Positions 8,256 to 16,134 of a stretch of DNA of 64,000 nt are shown piece after piece. The translations under genes and the position numbers were made by a program. Origin of the DNA: CAMTWZ01 sp041749075 (GTDB taxonomy: Bacteria > Bacteroidota > Rhodothermia > Balneolales > HLUCCA01); NCBI GenBank assembly GCA_041749075.1, contig JBGTBY010000025.1, positions 62,001 to 126,000 on the forward strand, given 5' to 3'. The stretch's first letter is position 1, and every line of letters begins with the position of its first letter. The notes beneath the pieces are model-generated. The model saw only the letters and a program-made list of their open reading frames with translations. It searched no databases and had not been told where the DNA came from.

Positions 8256-8507
8256 ATGTCAAAGAACACCTCCATCTCCTTGGGCAACCACTTCGAATCG
8301 TTTGTGGAAGAGGCGATCACCACAGGGCGTTACAGCACAACCAGCGAAGTGGTCCGAGCCGGACTACGACTCCTTGAAGAAGAAGAAAGCCGTATTTCCA
8401 TTCTGAAAGCATCCATCCAGGAAGGAATCGACAGTGGCATAGCTACATCATTCGACCCGAAATCGCATCTGGCTGAGCTAAAAGCCCGGAAGAGATCGCG
8501 TGGGTAG
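8256..8507 (+). CDS. ParD-like antitoxin without adjacent toxin
   Basis: The 83-aa protein MSKNTSISLGNHFESFVEE... contains the ParD ribbon-helix-helix segment and the conserved SEVVRAGLRLLEEEE helix. It is closely similar to the ParD at 59340-59588, which is followed by ParE. Here no ParE follows; the next genes are a DUF433/PIN-like pair. It is therefore an orphan antitoxin, left by loss of the toxin or possibly acting on the distant ParE. ParD proteins bind their own operator, and a matching inverted repeat is present upstream. Confidence 0.85.
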   Translation: MSKNTSISLGNHFESFVEEAITTGRYSTTSEVVRAGLRLLEEEESRISILKASIQEGIDSGIATSFDPKSHLAELKARKRSRG

Positions 8508-8560
8508 AGTTCGTTTTTAACAGAGCTATTTTATTGACTCTGCACCGTTATATTGCATGT

Positions 8561-8785
8561 ATGATGAAGAAAGCGTCACGAATTACGATCAATAGTGGTC
8601 ACTGCGGTGGCAGACCCTGCATTCGAGGACTTCGCATCCGCGTCATTGACATCCTTGATCTGCTTGCGAATGGCCTGACTCATCAACAAATCGTAGATGA
8701 ATTCCCAGACTTGGAGACCGAAGACGTAGTGGCCGCGATAGCCTATGCCCGAAATAAGATCGACCATCCGATTGTCGCGGCATGA
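8561..8785 (+). CDS. DUF433 antitoxin-like protein
   Basis: After MMKKASRITINSGHCGG the protein has the DUF433 signature GRPCIRGLRIRVIDILDLLANG and DEFPDLETEDVVAAIAYA, a compact helix-turn-helix family of about 75 residues that is commonly the antitoxin beside DUF5615 PIN-like proteins. An in-frame TTG at 8534 would add nine residues; ATG 8561 or 8564 fits the family. It overlaps the downstream toxin gene by four bases (ATGA), as expected for a TA pair. Confidence 0.88.
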   Translation: MMKKASRITINSGHCGGRPCIRGLRIRVIDILDLLANGLTHQQIVDEFPDLETEDVVAAIAYARNKIDHPIVAA

Positions 8786-9126
8786 CCCTCCTTGTCGACG
8801 CTCAACTCTCGCCATCCATTGCTTTATGGATCAATGAGAATTTCAGCGACATTAAGGCGATATCGGTCTGGAATTCAGGTCTACGAGCAGCTTCCGACCG
8901 TCAAATCTATGATTACGCCAAAGAGAATGGGTTTGTCATCCTCTCCAAAGACGCTGATTTCCTGGATATCATCGACCGTCTCGGTAGTCCGCCCAAAGTG
9001 ATCTGGGTTACATGTGGAAACACATCCAACGCATCCATGCGAGAGATTCTTTCAAAGACGCTGCAAGCGTCATGCGACATCCTTCAATCAGGTGAAAACA
9101 TGGTTGAAATCAGCGATTTGATTTAG
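8782..9126 (+). CDS. DUF5615 PIN-like toxin
   Basis: MTLLVDAQLSPSIALWINE carries the first PIN acidic residue, DRQIYDYAKENGFVILSKDADF gives the central family motif with SKDADF, and later VIWVTCGNTSN is typical. These are putative RNase toxins of a compact PIN-like fold. The gene overlaps the DUF433 antitoxin by four bases and lies directly downstream, matching the known arrangement of this TA type. Length (114 aa) is normal. Confidence 0.88.
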   Translation: MTLLVDAQLSPSIALWINENFSDIKAISVWNSGLRAASDRQIYDYAKENGFVILSKDADFLDIIDRLGSPPKVIWVTCGNTSNASMREILSKTLQASCDILQSGENMVEISDLI

Positions 9127-9131
9127 AGCGA

Positions 9132-9345
9132 ACCGGGGGTTAGTCAATCAATTGGTGCGAGTTCCTTTTCAAGATCGCAAATTGCGACCTTAAAGATTTC
9201 TCGTTCAAAGTCACCCCTCCTTGCGATCGGAGTGAAACGAGGATCGGAGGGAGGGGCAGGGGCGTCACTCGGTAGACCGTAGGCGGTAGACCGTAAGTCG
9301 AGAAGATAGGCCGGTCTACGGTCCACGGCCCACGGCCCACGGATC
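9132..9345. repeat. Cluster of dispersed repeats
   Basis: In order: a copy of the terminator arm ACCGGGGGTTAGT (9132-9143), a palindromic segment around AAGATCGCAA/TTGCGACCTT (about 9172-9192), a GTCACCCCTCC...GGAGGGAGGGG element (about 9205-9264), and then overlapping copies in both orientations of GGTAGACCGTAGGC and GGTCCACGGCCCACGG (9268-9345). The same classes recur at 7699-7800, 9780-9882, 17422-17569 and 18200-18230. No gene is supported here. Confidence 0.75.
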
Positions 9346-9455
9346 TAAATGTGAATCTTGCAACTTCTTTCCCCCCGTTTGTAATCCATACATCTTCAAA
9401 GGGGTGCATCTTTCAAACAGTGTGGAAATTCATCCACATCTTAGAACAACGGATC

Positions 9456-9782
9456 ATGAATCATTTAAAAAATTGTATCGATGCCTGCCTGGCATGCGTG
9501 GTGACCTGTGAGCGATGCATCACGGATTGCATCAAAGATGGGAATCAAGACTGCATCACCCTATGCCGCGATTGCGCCGATATCTGTGCGTTATGCGCCC
9601 GTTTCGATGCGAGAGGCTCTGTTTATGGCAAGCAATTGCATGCCTTATGCGCGGAGATTTGCGAAGCATGTGCGGAAGAGTGTGCCAAGCATGCCTCGCA
9701 TCATGAAAGCTGCAAAGAGTGTGCGGCAGCCTGCATAAAATGTGCGGAGATCTGCTCGGAAATGGCTTCTGCTGAAGCGTAG
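9456..9782 (+). CDS. Cys-rich four-helix bundle copper-binding protein (Csp-like)
   Basis: The 108-aa product contains about 20 cysteines, mainly as CxxxC on helices (NCIDACLACVVTCERC at the start). This is the hallmark of the copper storage protein family (Csp, DUF326-like), in which Cys residues line a four-helix bundle and hold many Cu(I) ions. No signal peptide precedes the first helix, so it resembles the cytosolic Csp3 type. An in-frame upstream start at 9351 adds repeat-derived sequence and is unlikely. It is flanked by dispersed repeats on both sides, so it may be a mobile single-gene cassette. No copper regulator is adjacent. Confidence 0.85.
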   Translation: MNHLKNCIDACLACVVTCERCITDCIKDGNQDCITLCRDCADICALCARFDARGSVYGKQLHALCAEICEACAEECAKHASHHESCKECAAACIKCAEICSEMASAEA

Positions 9783-9791
9783 ATCGTGGGT

Positions 9792-9882
9792 CGTAGACCG
9801 TAGGCCGGAAAAGCGCGAAGTGCGATGTGCGAAGCAAGAGGGGCTTTAATATCTTCTGGTAGCATGTCTAAGTCACCCCTCC
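9792..9882. repeat. Left copy of a ~90-bp repeat bracketing the ppk2-antiporter block
   Basis: The stretch runs from CGTAGACCGTAGGCCGG through AAGCGCGAAGTGCGATG and GGGCTTTAATATCTT to CTAAGTCACCCCTCC. A second copy in the same orientation, with about ten differences, lies at 17422-17514, directly after the antiporter gene. The left copy ends just before ppk2, so the pair brackets the ppk2-island-antiporter block. Confidence 0.85.
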
Positions 9883-9899
9883 ACCGTTAGCATAGCACA

Positions 9900-10784
9900 A
9901 TGAAAACATTCAACACGAGCGATTTTTTGGTTTCGAAGCCCATCCGCCTGAAGGACATTCCGACCGTGCTTGAGTCCGGCGAATCGGAAAAAGGGACGAA
10001 AAAAGCGCTGAAGGAAATCGGCAAGAAGCTTGCCGACATGCAAGACACGATGTACGCCCACAACCGTTATGGCGTGCTGGTTTGCTTGCAGGGCATGGAT
10101 ACTTCCGGCAAAGACAGCCTGATCCGGGAGGTGTTCAGCAAGCTGAATCCCCGTGGCGTGGTGGTCCACAGTTTCAAAACCCCATCCAGCAAGGAGCTGC
10201 AGCATGATTTTTTGTGGCGGCACTACGTGGCGCTGCCTGAACGGGGCAAGTATTCGATCTTCAACCGGAGTCATTACGAGAATGTGCTGGTCACCCGGGT
10301 GAATCCAGAATTCCTGCTGAACGAGCATCTGCCCGAGATCGAGAGTGTCGACGATGTGACCGAGTCCTTCTGGGAAAACCGTTTCCAGCAGATCCGGAAT
10401 TTCGAAGAGCACATCACGCAAAACGGAGTGATCGTGTTCAAATTTTTCCTGCACCTGAGCAAGGAGGAACAGCGGACCCGGTTGCTTCGCCGACTGGAGA
10501 AAAAAGACAAGATCTGGAAATTCGCTCCGGGCGACATCCGCGAAAGAGCTTTGTGGGACAAGTACCAAACATGCTACGAGGATGCGATCAATCAAACATC
10601 CCTGCCCCATGCGCCATGGTATGTGATCCCAGCTGACGATAAGGATTTCGCGAGATTTCTTGTGGCCAAGATCATCCACGACGTCATGGCGACCTACACG
10701 GACATCACCGAACCCGAACCGGACGCCGACATCCTCAAAGACCTCGATCATTACAAAAAATTGCTGTCGAAGAAAGGTGGTTGA
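9900..10784 (+). CDS. ppk2: Polyphosphate kinase 2
   Basis: PPK2 enzymes transfer phosphate between polyphosphate and nucleotides. The Walker A loop is LQGMDTSGKDSLI (about residues 61-73), followed by FNRSHYENVLVTRV (lid/Walker B region) and a C-terminal segment ending LLSKKGG. The 294-aa length fits single-domain class I-type PPK2. The last 68 bases including the stop are perfectly repeated at 16135-16202, where they precede the antiporter gene; this marks the gene as the site of an insertion. The stop overlaps the start of the DUF4180 gene (TGATG), just as the repeated copy overlaps the antiporter start. Confidence 0.95.
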   Translation: MKTFNTSDFLVSKPIRLKDIPTVLESGESEKGTKKALKEIGKKLADMQDTMYAHNRYGVLVCLQGMDTSGKDSLIREVFSKLNPRGVVVHSFKTPSSKELQHDFLWRHYVALPERGKYSIFNRSHYENVLVTRVNPEFLLNEHLPEIESVDDVTESFWENRFQQIRNFEEHITQNGVIVFKFFLHLSKEEQRTRLLRRLEKKDKIWKFAPGDIRERALWDKYQTCYEDAINQTSLPHAPWYVIPADDKDFARFLVAKIIHDVMATYTDITEPEPDADILKDLDHYKKLLSKKGG

Positions 10785-10786
10785 TG
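10719..10786 (+). repeat. Left 68-bp direct repeat (3' end of ppk2)
   Basis: CCGGACGCCGACATCC... through the ppk2 stop to TTGATG is identical, base for base, to 16135-16202. It includes the codons for DADILKDLDHYKKLLSKKGG, the stop, and the overlapping ATG of the next gene. It is the left boundary of the inserted island. Confidence 0.95.
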
Positions 10787-11083
10787 TCGGATGAGATTGC
10801 GATTCAAACGCCACAGGACGGAATCGACCTTTTTGGAAATGCCAACTATCAGGGTTTTGAACGAATCATGTTGCACAATAAGAACATCACACCCGACTTC
10901 TTCGACCTGAAAAACGGAATGGCTGGTGAAATCCTTCAGAAGTTTTCCACCTATCGCGTGCGTTTGGCCATCATTAGTGATTTTTCTAACTATGAAAGCC
11001 GCAGCTTGCAAGATTTCATCCGTGAGAGCAACCAAGGTGGAAAAATCATTTTTGTGGAAACGGCTGAGGAGACATGGGGTTGA
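10784..11083 (+). CDS. DUF4180 family protein
   Basis: The product contains the DUF4180 signature: DGIDLFGNANYQGFERIMLH, TPDFFDLKNGMAGEILQKF and YRVRLAIISDFS, ending RESNQGGKIIFVETAEE. Function is unknown; the family is about 110 residues and stands alone in many genomes. The ATG at 10784 overlaps the ppk2 stop (TGATG) and lies inside the 68-bp repeat, so the insertion provided a start codon in an operon-compatible position. The TTG three bases earlier is an alternative start. Confidence 0.85.
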   Translation: MSDEIAIQTPQDGIDLFGNANYQGFERIMLHNKNITPDFFDLKNGMAGEILQKFSTYRVRLAIISDFSNYESRSLQDFIRESNQGGKIIFVETAEETWG

Positions 11084-11135
11084 CACACAAACTTAAAGTC
11101 CCTACTATCCGCTCTACCAATAACGAAGTTTATAT

Positions 11136-11939
11136 ATGAGTTTCGCAAAAGTTATCAAATCAAAGCTTGCCAAATACAAAGCACTACATTTTCCAGAACT
11201 AGGAGACGGGATTTGGAGTGGAAATGGCGAGTCATATGCACATATCCTACCAGCGGGATCTAAGTACGAGAATCTATTACCGAGCTATAAGTCAGAGTTC
11301 CTATCATTTTGGGGAAAGAATCAACCACATTCCGACTTCCATCACTTGAACTCCTCTCAAGCGATGTGTTTCAATTTTTTCTTCCCATTGGCTCATGAAA
11401 AACTACTCGAAATTGTCACAGATTTTCTTGGTTTTTCAGGCGAGATTATTGATTATAAGTCCGTCCGTTTTGAGAAGGATGGGCTTGAAGCAAAGTATGG
11501 CAGAGTACCCACAAGTTTTGACTTCTACTTCGAAACATTGTCTGGAAAGAAATTCTACTTTGAAATAAAGTATACCGAGAATGATTTCGGTAGAGCAAAG
11601 ATTAACCAATCTAAGTATGATGATGTTTATTCGAAGCACTTGATTGCAATTCAATCGAAATTCCATAGTTCACAAGTATTCTTCAATAACTATCAAATAC
11701 TTCGAAATCTTGTGCACATCGACACCCAGTCCTATGTCGTCTTTATTTTTCCACAAGACAACGAACACATTCGTCGACAAGCAAGTCAAGCACGCGAAGT
11801 CTATTTAGAGCCTGAATGGCATGGCCATTTTTATCCCTTGACTTGGGAAAGTTTACTTAGTCATACAAAGGCAAAAGCTAATCACACTCTTGTAAACAAA
11901 CAGCTAACCGACTTTGGAGATAAGTACCTTAACGCCTAA
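11136..11939 (+). CDS. PGN_0703-like putative restriction endonuclease
   Basis: The 267-aa protein shows HLNSSQAMCFNFFFPL, a phrase I recognise from the PGN_0703 family of putative restriction nucleases. A PD-(D/E)XK-like core follows: SFDFYFETL (Asp) and then KFYFEIKYTEND (E-x-K), spaced as in that nuclease fold. No methylase accompanies it. Composition is A/T-rich relative to ppk2. It lies in the island with the AAA-M41 protein, whose stop abuts its own (tail-to-tail, 11939/11940). Assignment to the nuclease fold is good; DNA cleavage and specificity are inferred. Confidence 0.7.
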   Translation: MSFAKVIKSKLAKYKALHFPELGDGIWSGNGESYAHILPAGSKYENLLPSYKSEFLSFWGKNQPHSDFHHLNSSQAMCFNFFFPLAHEKLLEIVTDFLGFSGEIIDYKSVRFEKDGLEAKYGRVPTSFDFYFETLSGKKFYFEIKYTENDFGRAKINQSKYDDVYSKHLIAIQSKFHSSQVFFNNYQILRNLVHIDTQSYVVFIFPQDNEHIRRQASQAREVYLEPEWHGHFYPLTWESLLSHTKAKANHTLVNKQLTDFGDKYLNA

Positions 11940-13925
11940 TCACAATGATAATTCCTTCAACTTCTCCCAATAGTACAACCGACTCCCATCCTCAATAATA
12001 CTACTCACATCAAAATCCACTGCATGTTCGGCCACCATCTGTCGTAGCGCTTCTTTTTCGATGTGATTGTGATTGCTGAGGTGGTTGGCAAGTACAAGCA
12101 ATAATCGTCGCTCTTGCGTCAATGTTTCTTCAGCTAATGTCATTGCCTGTTTCAACCAGTCCTCTGCCATCGTTGAAATTTGATTGTCCACGTCATGCAG
12201 ACTCCAGCGTGTCATGGGTGATTTCGCATCATAAGCGGCCACTGTCGGACCCATCCCACATGCTTTGAGCATTCGATTGATAAACGCTGTTGCTGCTGTG
12301 ATATCCGAGGTAGATCCGGTTGTCACGTGTTCGTCTCCAAAGACAAGCCTCTCCGCTGCAAAACCCGCCAGCGTACATCCCAACTCATTCATAATGTGCG
12401 CTCGTGACGTGTAATTCAGCTTTTCTTTCGCGAATACAAATCCACTCGATCCCGATTCCGCGGTTCGTGAAATCACAATGTCCGGCAACCATTTCCTCAA
12501 TAGGATCATCGCAACGGTATGGCCCGCCTCATGCACCGCGACAATGGCTTGCCTATCGTCATTCGTCGTTCGACGCAACGGCTCAAGAGCCAACTGTTGT
12601 GGAATGGATAAGGTCCGACTGACGTCCCCGTTCGATGCCAGAAAGTCGACGTGAATGATGTCGGGTTCATAACGAAGACGCACCTCACATTTGCGATATC
12701 CATGAAGGATGGCTTCTACGGCGATAGCTGACATCTTCGCTCGAATCATGTGATGCACCGTTGAAAGCACGGGTCTCGCACCTTGTGTCGGAAATACACC
12801 TTCCTTGTACAGGATGTCCGGGATGCTGGCGTCGTAGGTGATTCTCAACTTCTGCATGATCCACATCTTATCCGATATATCAGCCAATTCTTTGGTGATG
12901 ATTCCTTCAAATGTCTTCCGACTGAAGGCTGGATAAATGATATGAGTGTTTCCGAGACGGGAGATCTGCTCGCTTCGAAACCGCAATTGAAGTGCCGATT
13001 TGACCTGGGTAATGGTGATTTTTTTTGAAAGCTCATGGAAAGTGTCCGCTTCCAAATCAGGATTCATGTCATGAGTCATAGGATAGGCTTCATCCAAGTT
13101 TCCGATCACCACAACTAGACTTTTCGTGCAATCGACGGTTTTGGGCAGCATCGAATCAGCCAAACCTGATTCTAGGAATTGGATGGTGGATGGGCCATCC
13201 AACGTGTTCAGATGATCCTCGAAATCAAACTGTGTTGCAAAATTCCGCTTCATCACACCATATAAATCTCCTCTCATTCCAGGCTGCACAAAAGGAATAT
13301 CGCGGGCTTCAATCGCCTCGTCTTCGTAGATAGAGTATAGATCCAATTTTTTCGCGTAAAACATTTTCCCCTCAATCACATTGCCTTTTTCAATTCGGAT
13401 ACCAGATTGAGCGAGTTGTCGAAGTTTGGCTAGCACTTCAGAGGCATTTTTGAAATCCCAATAACTTGGCCTAACGAGTAGAGTCCCTGAATCAAGCAAT
13501 TGCCAAACGGCTCGGCTCTCCGAGTGGCGGCGTTCCGTCGCATCGCTCTCCAAGGTTCGAGCATGCTGAAATTCATCTAAGATGATGAGATTCGGCCTTC
13601 CGTTCCCGTGGTCGAGCATAGATTCCATAGCACGTTGTATTTGGCGCTCGTGTTTATCCGCATCCCCCAAATCGAAATGGTATAGATCTTCCATCAACTT
13701 CAGCTCCTTGGCCAAATTGAGGATCAGCGATGTTTTACCGACGCCCGTCAATCCCCACAGGTTCACGACGATCGGACGATCTTGCAGGTCCGGAAATAGA
13801 TACCAAGAACCGATCGCTGCGAAGATCTCATCAATCACAGAATCGATGCCTATGTACGAGGCTTTGAGTTTGGCTTTGGCCCGGTCGAGCCGGGCTTGTT
13901 TTTGGAGGAGGAGGTGTTTTTTCAT
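11940..13925 (-). CDS. Hsp100-type AAA+ ATPase fused to an FtsH-type M41 zinc peptidase
   Basis: The N-terminal part has Walker A LWGLTGVGKTS (about 57-66), Walker B LIILDEFQ (about 113-120), a C-terminal AAA region with LQLRFRSEQISRLGNTHIIYPAF (split here as RFRSEQISRLGN, about 315-326), and QGARPVLSTVHHMI (about 381-394). These match the D2-type AAA and small domain of ClpB/ClpA proteins rather than FtsH. The C-terminal part is an M41 peptidase: zinc motif HEAGH (465-469) and the third-ligand region TTGSTSDITAAT with Asp541. No membrane helix is visible, unlike FtsH. It is encoded 24 bases downstream of the WYL regulator, likely as one operon. I know of no standard family with this domain order; a cytosolic ATP-dependent protease is inferred. 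Confidence 0.85.
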   Translation of the reverse strand: MKKHLLLQKQARLDRAKAKLKASYIGIDSVIDEIFAAIGSWYLFPDLQDRPIVVNLWGLTGVGKTSLILNLAKELKLMEDLYHFDLGDADKHERQIQRAMESMLDHGNGRPNLIILDEFQHARTLESDATERRHSESRAVWQLLDSGTLLVRPSYWDFKNASEVLAKLRQLAQSGIRIEKGNVIEGKMFYAKKLDLYSIYEDEAIEARDIPFVQPGMRGDLYGVMKRNFATQFDFEDHLNTLDGPSTIQFLESGLADSMLPKTVDCTKSLVVVIGNLDEAYPMTHDMNPDLEADTFHELSKKITITQVKSALQLRFRSEQISRLGNTHIIYPAFSRKTFEGIITKELADISDKMWIMQKLRITYDASIPDILYKEGVFPTQGARPVLSTVHHMIRAKMSAIAVEAILHGYRKCEVRLRYEPDIIHVDFLASNGDVSRTLSIPQQLALEPLRRTTNDDRQAIVAVHEAGHTVAMILLRKWLPDIVISRTAESGSSGFVFAKEKLNYTSRAHIMNELGCTLAGFAAERLVFGDEHVTTGSTSDITAATAFINRMLKACGMGPTVAAYDAKSPMTRWSLHDVDNQISTMAEDWLKQAMTLAEETLTQERRLLLVLANHLSNHNHIEKEALRQMVAEHAVDFDVSSIIEDGSRLYYWEKLKELSL

Positions 13926-13949
13926 AGTTCACCCAAACTATGGATGGCA

Positions 13950-14858
13950 CTACGACAAAGTGTGTCGTTGTAAACCACGTCGCAAACTATCCACCATCAT
14001 TTGTCGCAACGATTCCGGCTCAAGAACGGTCAACTCCCCAGTCATCATCAGCAATCGCTGAATGAATTCATAGTTCGGCACCACATGAAACCCGTATTCC
14101 ACTTCGGAATCGGTTTCTGATAGCTTCGTTTGGGATGAATGAATGGGTAAGGCGTCAAGATATTCGGCTTGAAGGCGGGTGCACGAAATTCGGATGCGTT
14201 GTGGATTGTCTTCGGAATAATTCAGTCCAATCGTGTTTTGAAACAGTGATTTTGGATCCATTTCCGGGTCGCGCTCAAATGTGCGCCCGAGCTTTTCGAT
14301 TTGGCGGATGCGATCCAATCCGAAGGTCCGATATCCCTTACGAACGCTTGAAATAGCGACCACATACCATCGTTGCTGATACTCCTTGAGCAAATGTGGC
14401 TCAATTGTGTATGATCGGACTTCACCCGAGCCAAAGAATCCATAGTCGATGCGGATCACCTGATGCTCGCGGATGGCGCTTAGCAAGGTCGGAAGATGCT
14501 CGATTCCTCGAAGGCCACCGGAATCTTCCAGATCGATATAGTTCAACATATCACGACTTTCGGAAAGACTACGGACGAGCAAATCCGCAGTCGTATTGAG
14601 CTCCAGGATGCGCAAGAAAGCACTCACGTCCAGGCTCGAACCTTCATCTACTTTATATCCGCCATGAGTGCGATTGAATACGATTTCGAGTCCGAACTCA
14701 ACCCGAATCTGCTCCAAGTCGCGCTGCACGGTGCGATGCGACACCTCGAATCCAGCATCTGATAATCGTTTCTGGAAATCCCGAAATGATGGAAATGGCT
14801 TCAAAGAAAGCGTTTCGAGGAGGATGGAATACCGACGGATGGTGCCTTGGCGGGACAT
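13950..14858 (-). CDS. WYL-domain transcriptional regulator
   Basis: An N-terminal winged helix of about 60 residues (SFRDFQKRLSDAGFEVSHRT followed by VQRDLEQI) is followed by the WYL domain with QQRWYVVAISSVRKGYRTFG and the conserved RIRQI, and a C-terminal WCX-like extension. WYL proteins are ligand-responsive regulators often found next to defence genes. It is transcribed leftward and is followed after 24 bases by the AAA-M41 gene, so it probably controls that operon, including itself. Its start faces the divergent gene at 15080 across about 220 bases. Confidence 0.9.
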   Translation of the reverse strand: MSRQGTIRRYSILLETLSLKPFPSFRDFQKRLSDAGFEVSHRTVQRDLEQIRVEFGLEIVFNRTHGGYKVDEGSSLDVSAFLRILELNTTADLLVRSLSESRDMLNYIDLEDSGGLRGIEHLPTLLSAIREHQVIRIDYGFFGSGEVRSYTIEPHLLKEYQQRWYVVAISSVRKGYRTFGLDRIRQIEKLGRTFERDPEMDPKSLFQNTIGLNYSEDNPQRIRISCTRLQAEYLDALPIHSSQTKLSETDSEVEYGFHVVPNYEFIQRLLMMTGELTVLEPESLRQMMVDSLRRGLQRHTLS

Positions 14859-15079
14859 GTTAAAAAATCTTCCTAATTCTTGACGCGTAGTTAACCGCTA
14901 AAACGTTGTGGATTATGGTGGCTAAGATATGATTGGGTTAGGCATGTCACCTACCCAATCTTTGCACTTAGTAGATGGTCGAGCTCGCCAAGAACGACTA
15001 TATTTTAGTTAAATCACTGACACCTTTTCTATCACAAAAATGACATTTGTACTACCACAACTCTGAAAATTAAAACTCT
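14859..15079. promoter_or_regulatory. Divergent intergenic region of the island
   Basis: This 221-base A/T-rich interval separates the leftward WYL gene from the rightward gene at 15080 and must hold both promoters. No gene is visible. It is the likeliest place for WYL operator sites, but I could not pick one out confidently. Confidence 0.4.
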
Positions 15080-15742
15080 ATGAAAAAGCAACTGCAATCA
15101 CTTTACAACGAGAACTTATCGGACTTCAATCAAGTTGTCTCAAAATTTCCATCAGATAAATTGCATGGTCCATTTTTGATCTCGCCAAATAACAGTTATC
15201 AGGATTCACAAAAAAGGCTAATGGTTGTTGGACAGGAGACTAATGAGTGGTTTTCCCATCTTAATGACATCGAGTTGCAAATGAGCGGATACTCGTCTTT
15301 CAATGTTGGATTCCAATACGGCAGAACACCATTTTGGAATGTAATCCGAAAATTGGAGACAACGCTTCAAATCAATGCCCTTTCGTGCGCTTGGGCAAAC
15401 ATCAACAAGTTCGATGTGAATTCGAAACGCCCGACAGGCCATCATGAAAAAATTATCAGTTCACTTGACCACATTTTAGTGTCCGAAATTGAGATTCTAA
15501 AACCAGATATCTGTGTGTTTTTTACCGGTCCAGCATTCGACTATCGCCTGGAAAGTATCTTTCATGACTTAAAAATTGTTGAGATAGCTGAGTTTGAGAG
15601 TCGCCTACTATGCAAGTTGAAGCATCCCAATCTTCCCGAGCATAGCTACAGAACTTACCATCCGAGATATCTTCGAATGAGACGACATGAAGACAGAGTT
15701 CTTGAGCATTTCAAAAAAAATGCTGGTTTTATTGAGAGTTAA
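15080..15742 (+). CDS. Unknown protein with uracil-DNA-glycosylase-like features
   Basis: The 220-aa protein contains RLMVVGQETNEW near the N-terminus, GRTPFWNVIRKLE and CAWANINKFDVN in the middle, LKPDICVFFTGPAFDYRL, and a late YHPRYLRMRRHE. The order of an early GQE loop and a late HP-containing loop is reminiscent of the uracil-DNA glycosylase-like fold, but this is a weak visual match. It belongs to the island, is A/T-rich, and overlaps the convergent gene at 15739 by four bases. Function is unknown; a DNA-modification role would fit its neighbours but is inference. Confidence 0.5.
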   Translation: MKKQLQSLYNENLSDFNQVVSKFPSDKLHGPFLISPNNSYQDSQKRLMVVGQETNEWFSHLNDIELQMSGYSSFNVGFQYGRTPFWNVIRKLETTLQINALSCAWANINKFDVNSKRPTGHHEKIISSLDHILVSEIEILKPDICVFFTGPAFDYRLESIFHDLKIVEIAEFESRLLCKLKHPNLPEHSYRTYHPRYLRMRRHEDRVLEHFKKNAGFIES

Positions 15743-16071
15743 TCTCCCTCCCAGCTCCAAATCGACATCGCTTCCCTGAAATTGTAATTGAATGTCAGGA
15801 ATCCGGTTTCGGTATTCCGACTGAAGGTTTGACCATCCGTCAGTACGCCAGATTCTACATCAGAGCGAATCATGATCGCAATATCCTCATCAGACAGGTG
15901 TGCCACATCCTTCATCAGAAAAATGAGGCTTTCCGCGATGATTCCATCCCAGTACCATTTTTCATAGCGGCAGCGGATGCCACCGATGGTTTTCATGCTG
16001 AGGCTGCGGATTTCCGTGCCCTCATCCATGGGCACGTTTAGGAATTCGATATCAAGTTGATTAGTTTTCAT
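15739..16071 (-). CDS. Hypothetical protein at the island's right end
   Basis: The 110-aa product starts MKTNQLDIEFLNVPMDEG and ends REAMSIWSWEGD. It has no Cys, signal peptide or membrane segment. The longer frame reaching 16167 would begin inside the antisense of the 68-bp repeat, so the internal ATG at 16071 is preferred. An operator-like inverted repeat lies 22 bases upstream (16093-16115). The family is not recognised. Confidence 0.55.
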   Translation of the reverse strand: MKTNQLDIEFLNVPMDEGTEIRSLSMKTIGGIRCRYEKWYWDGIIAESLIFLMKDVAHLSDEDIAIMIRSDVESGVLTDGQTFSRNTETGFLTFNYNFREAMSIWSWEGD

Positions 16072-16092
16072 ATAGGAATGTAACACGTGCTT

Positions 16093-16115
16093 GTGACAAC
16101 ATACTGTCACAGTAT
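16093..16115. promoter_or_regulatory. Operator-like overlapping inverted repeats
   Basis: GTGACA-N6-TGTCAC (16093-16110) overlaps ATACTG-TCA-CAGTAT (16101-16115); both are perfect six-base inverted repeats just upstream of the leftward gene at 15739-16071. They are candidates for an operator at the right end of the island. Confidence 0.45.
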
Positions 16116-16134
16116 CAAAATCACTACCATGATT

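Larger units (their letters stand above)
10787..16134. mobile_element. 5.3-kb inserted island between ppk2 and the antiporter gene
   Basis: The segment between the two perfect 68-bp repeats carries DUF4180, a PGN_0703-like nuclease, an AAA-M41 fusion protein, a WYL regulator and two unknown genes. None of these is related to ppk2 or the antiporter. Removing it rejoins ppk2 to the antiporter with a TGATG overlap, which looks like the ancestral operon. I see no integrase or transposase in it, so the repeat may reflect single-crossover integration of a circle carrying the ppk2 end, or site-specific insertion by an enzyme supplied elsewhere. Confidence 0.75.

Noticed and set aside
9351..9455. Longer start for the Cys-rich protein
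   Set aside because: The added 35 residues come from intergenic sequence, and the helical Cys pattern begins only at the ATG at 9456.
9873..10814. Minus-strand ORF opposite ppk2
   Set aside because: Antisense of the clear PPK2 coding frame; no domain and no plausible start.
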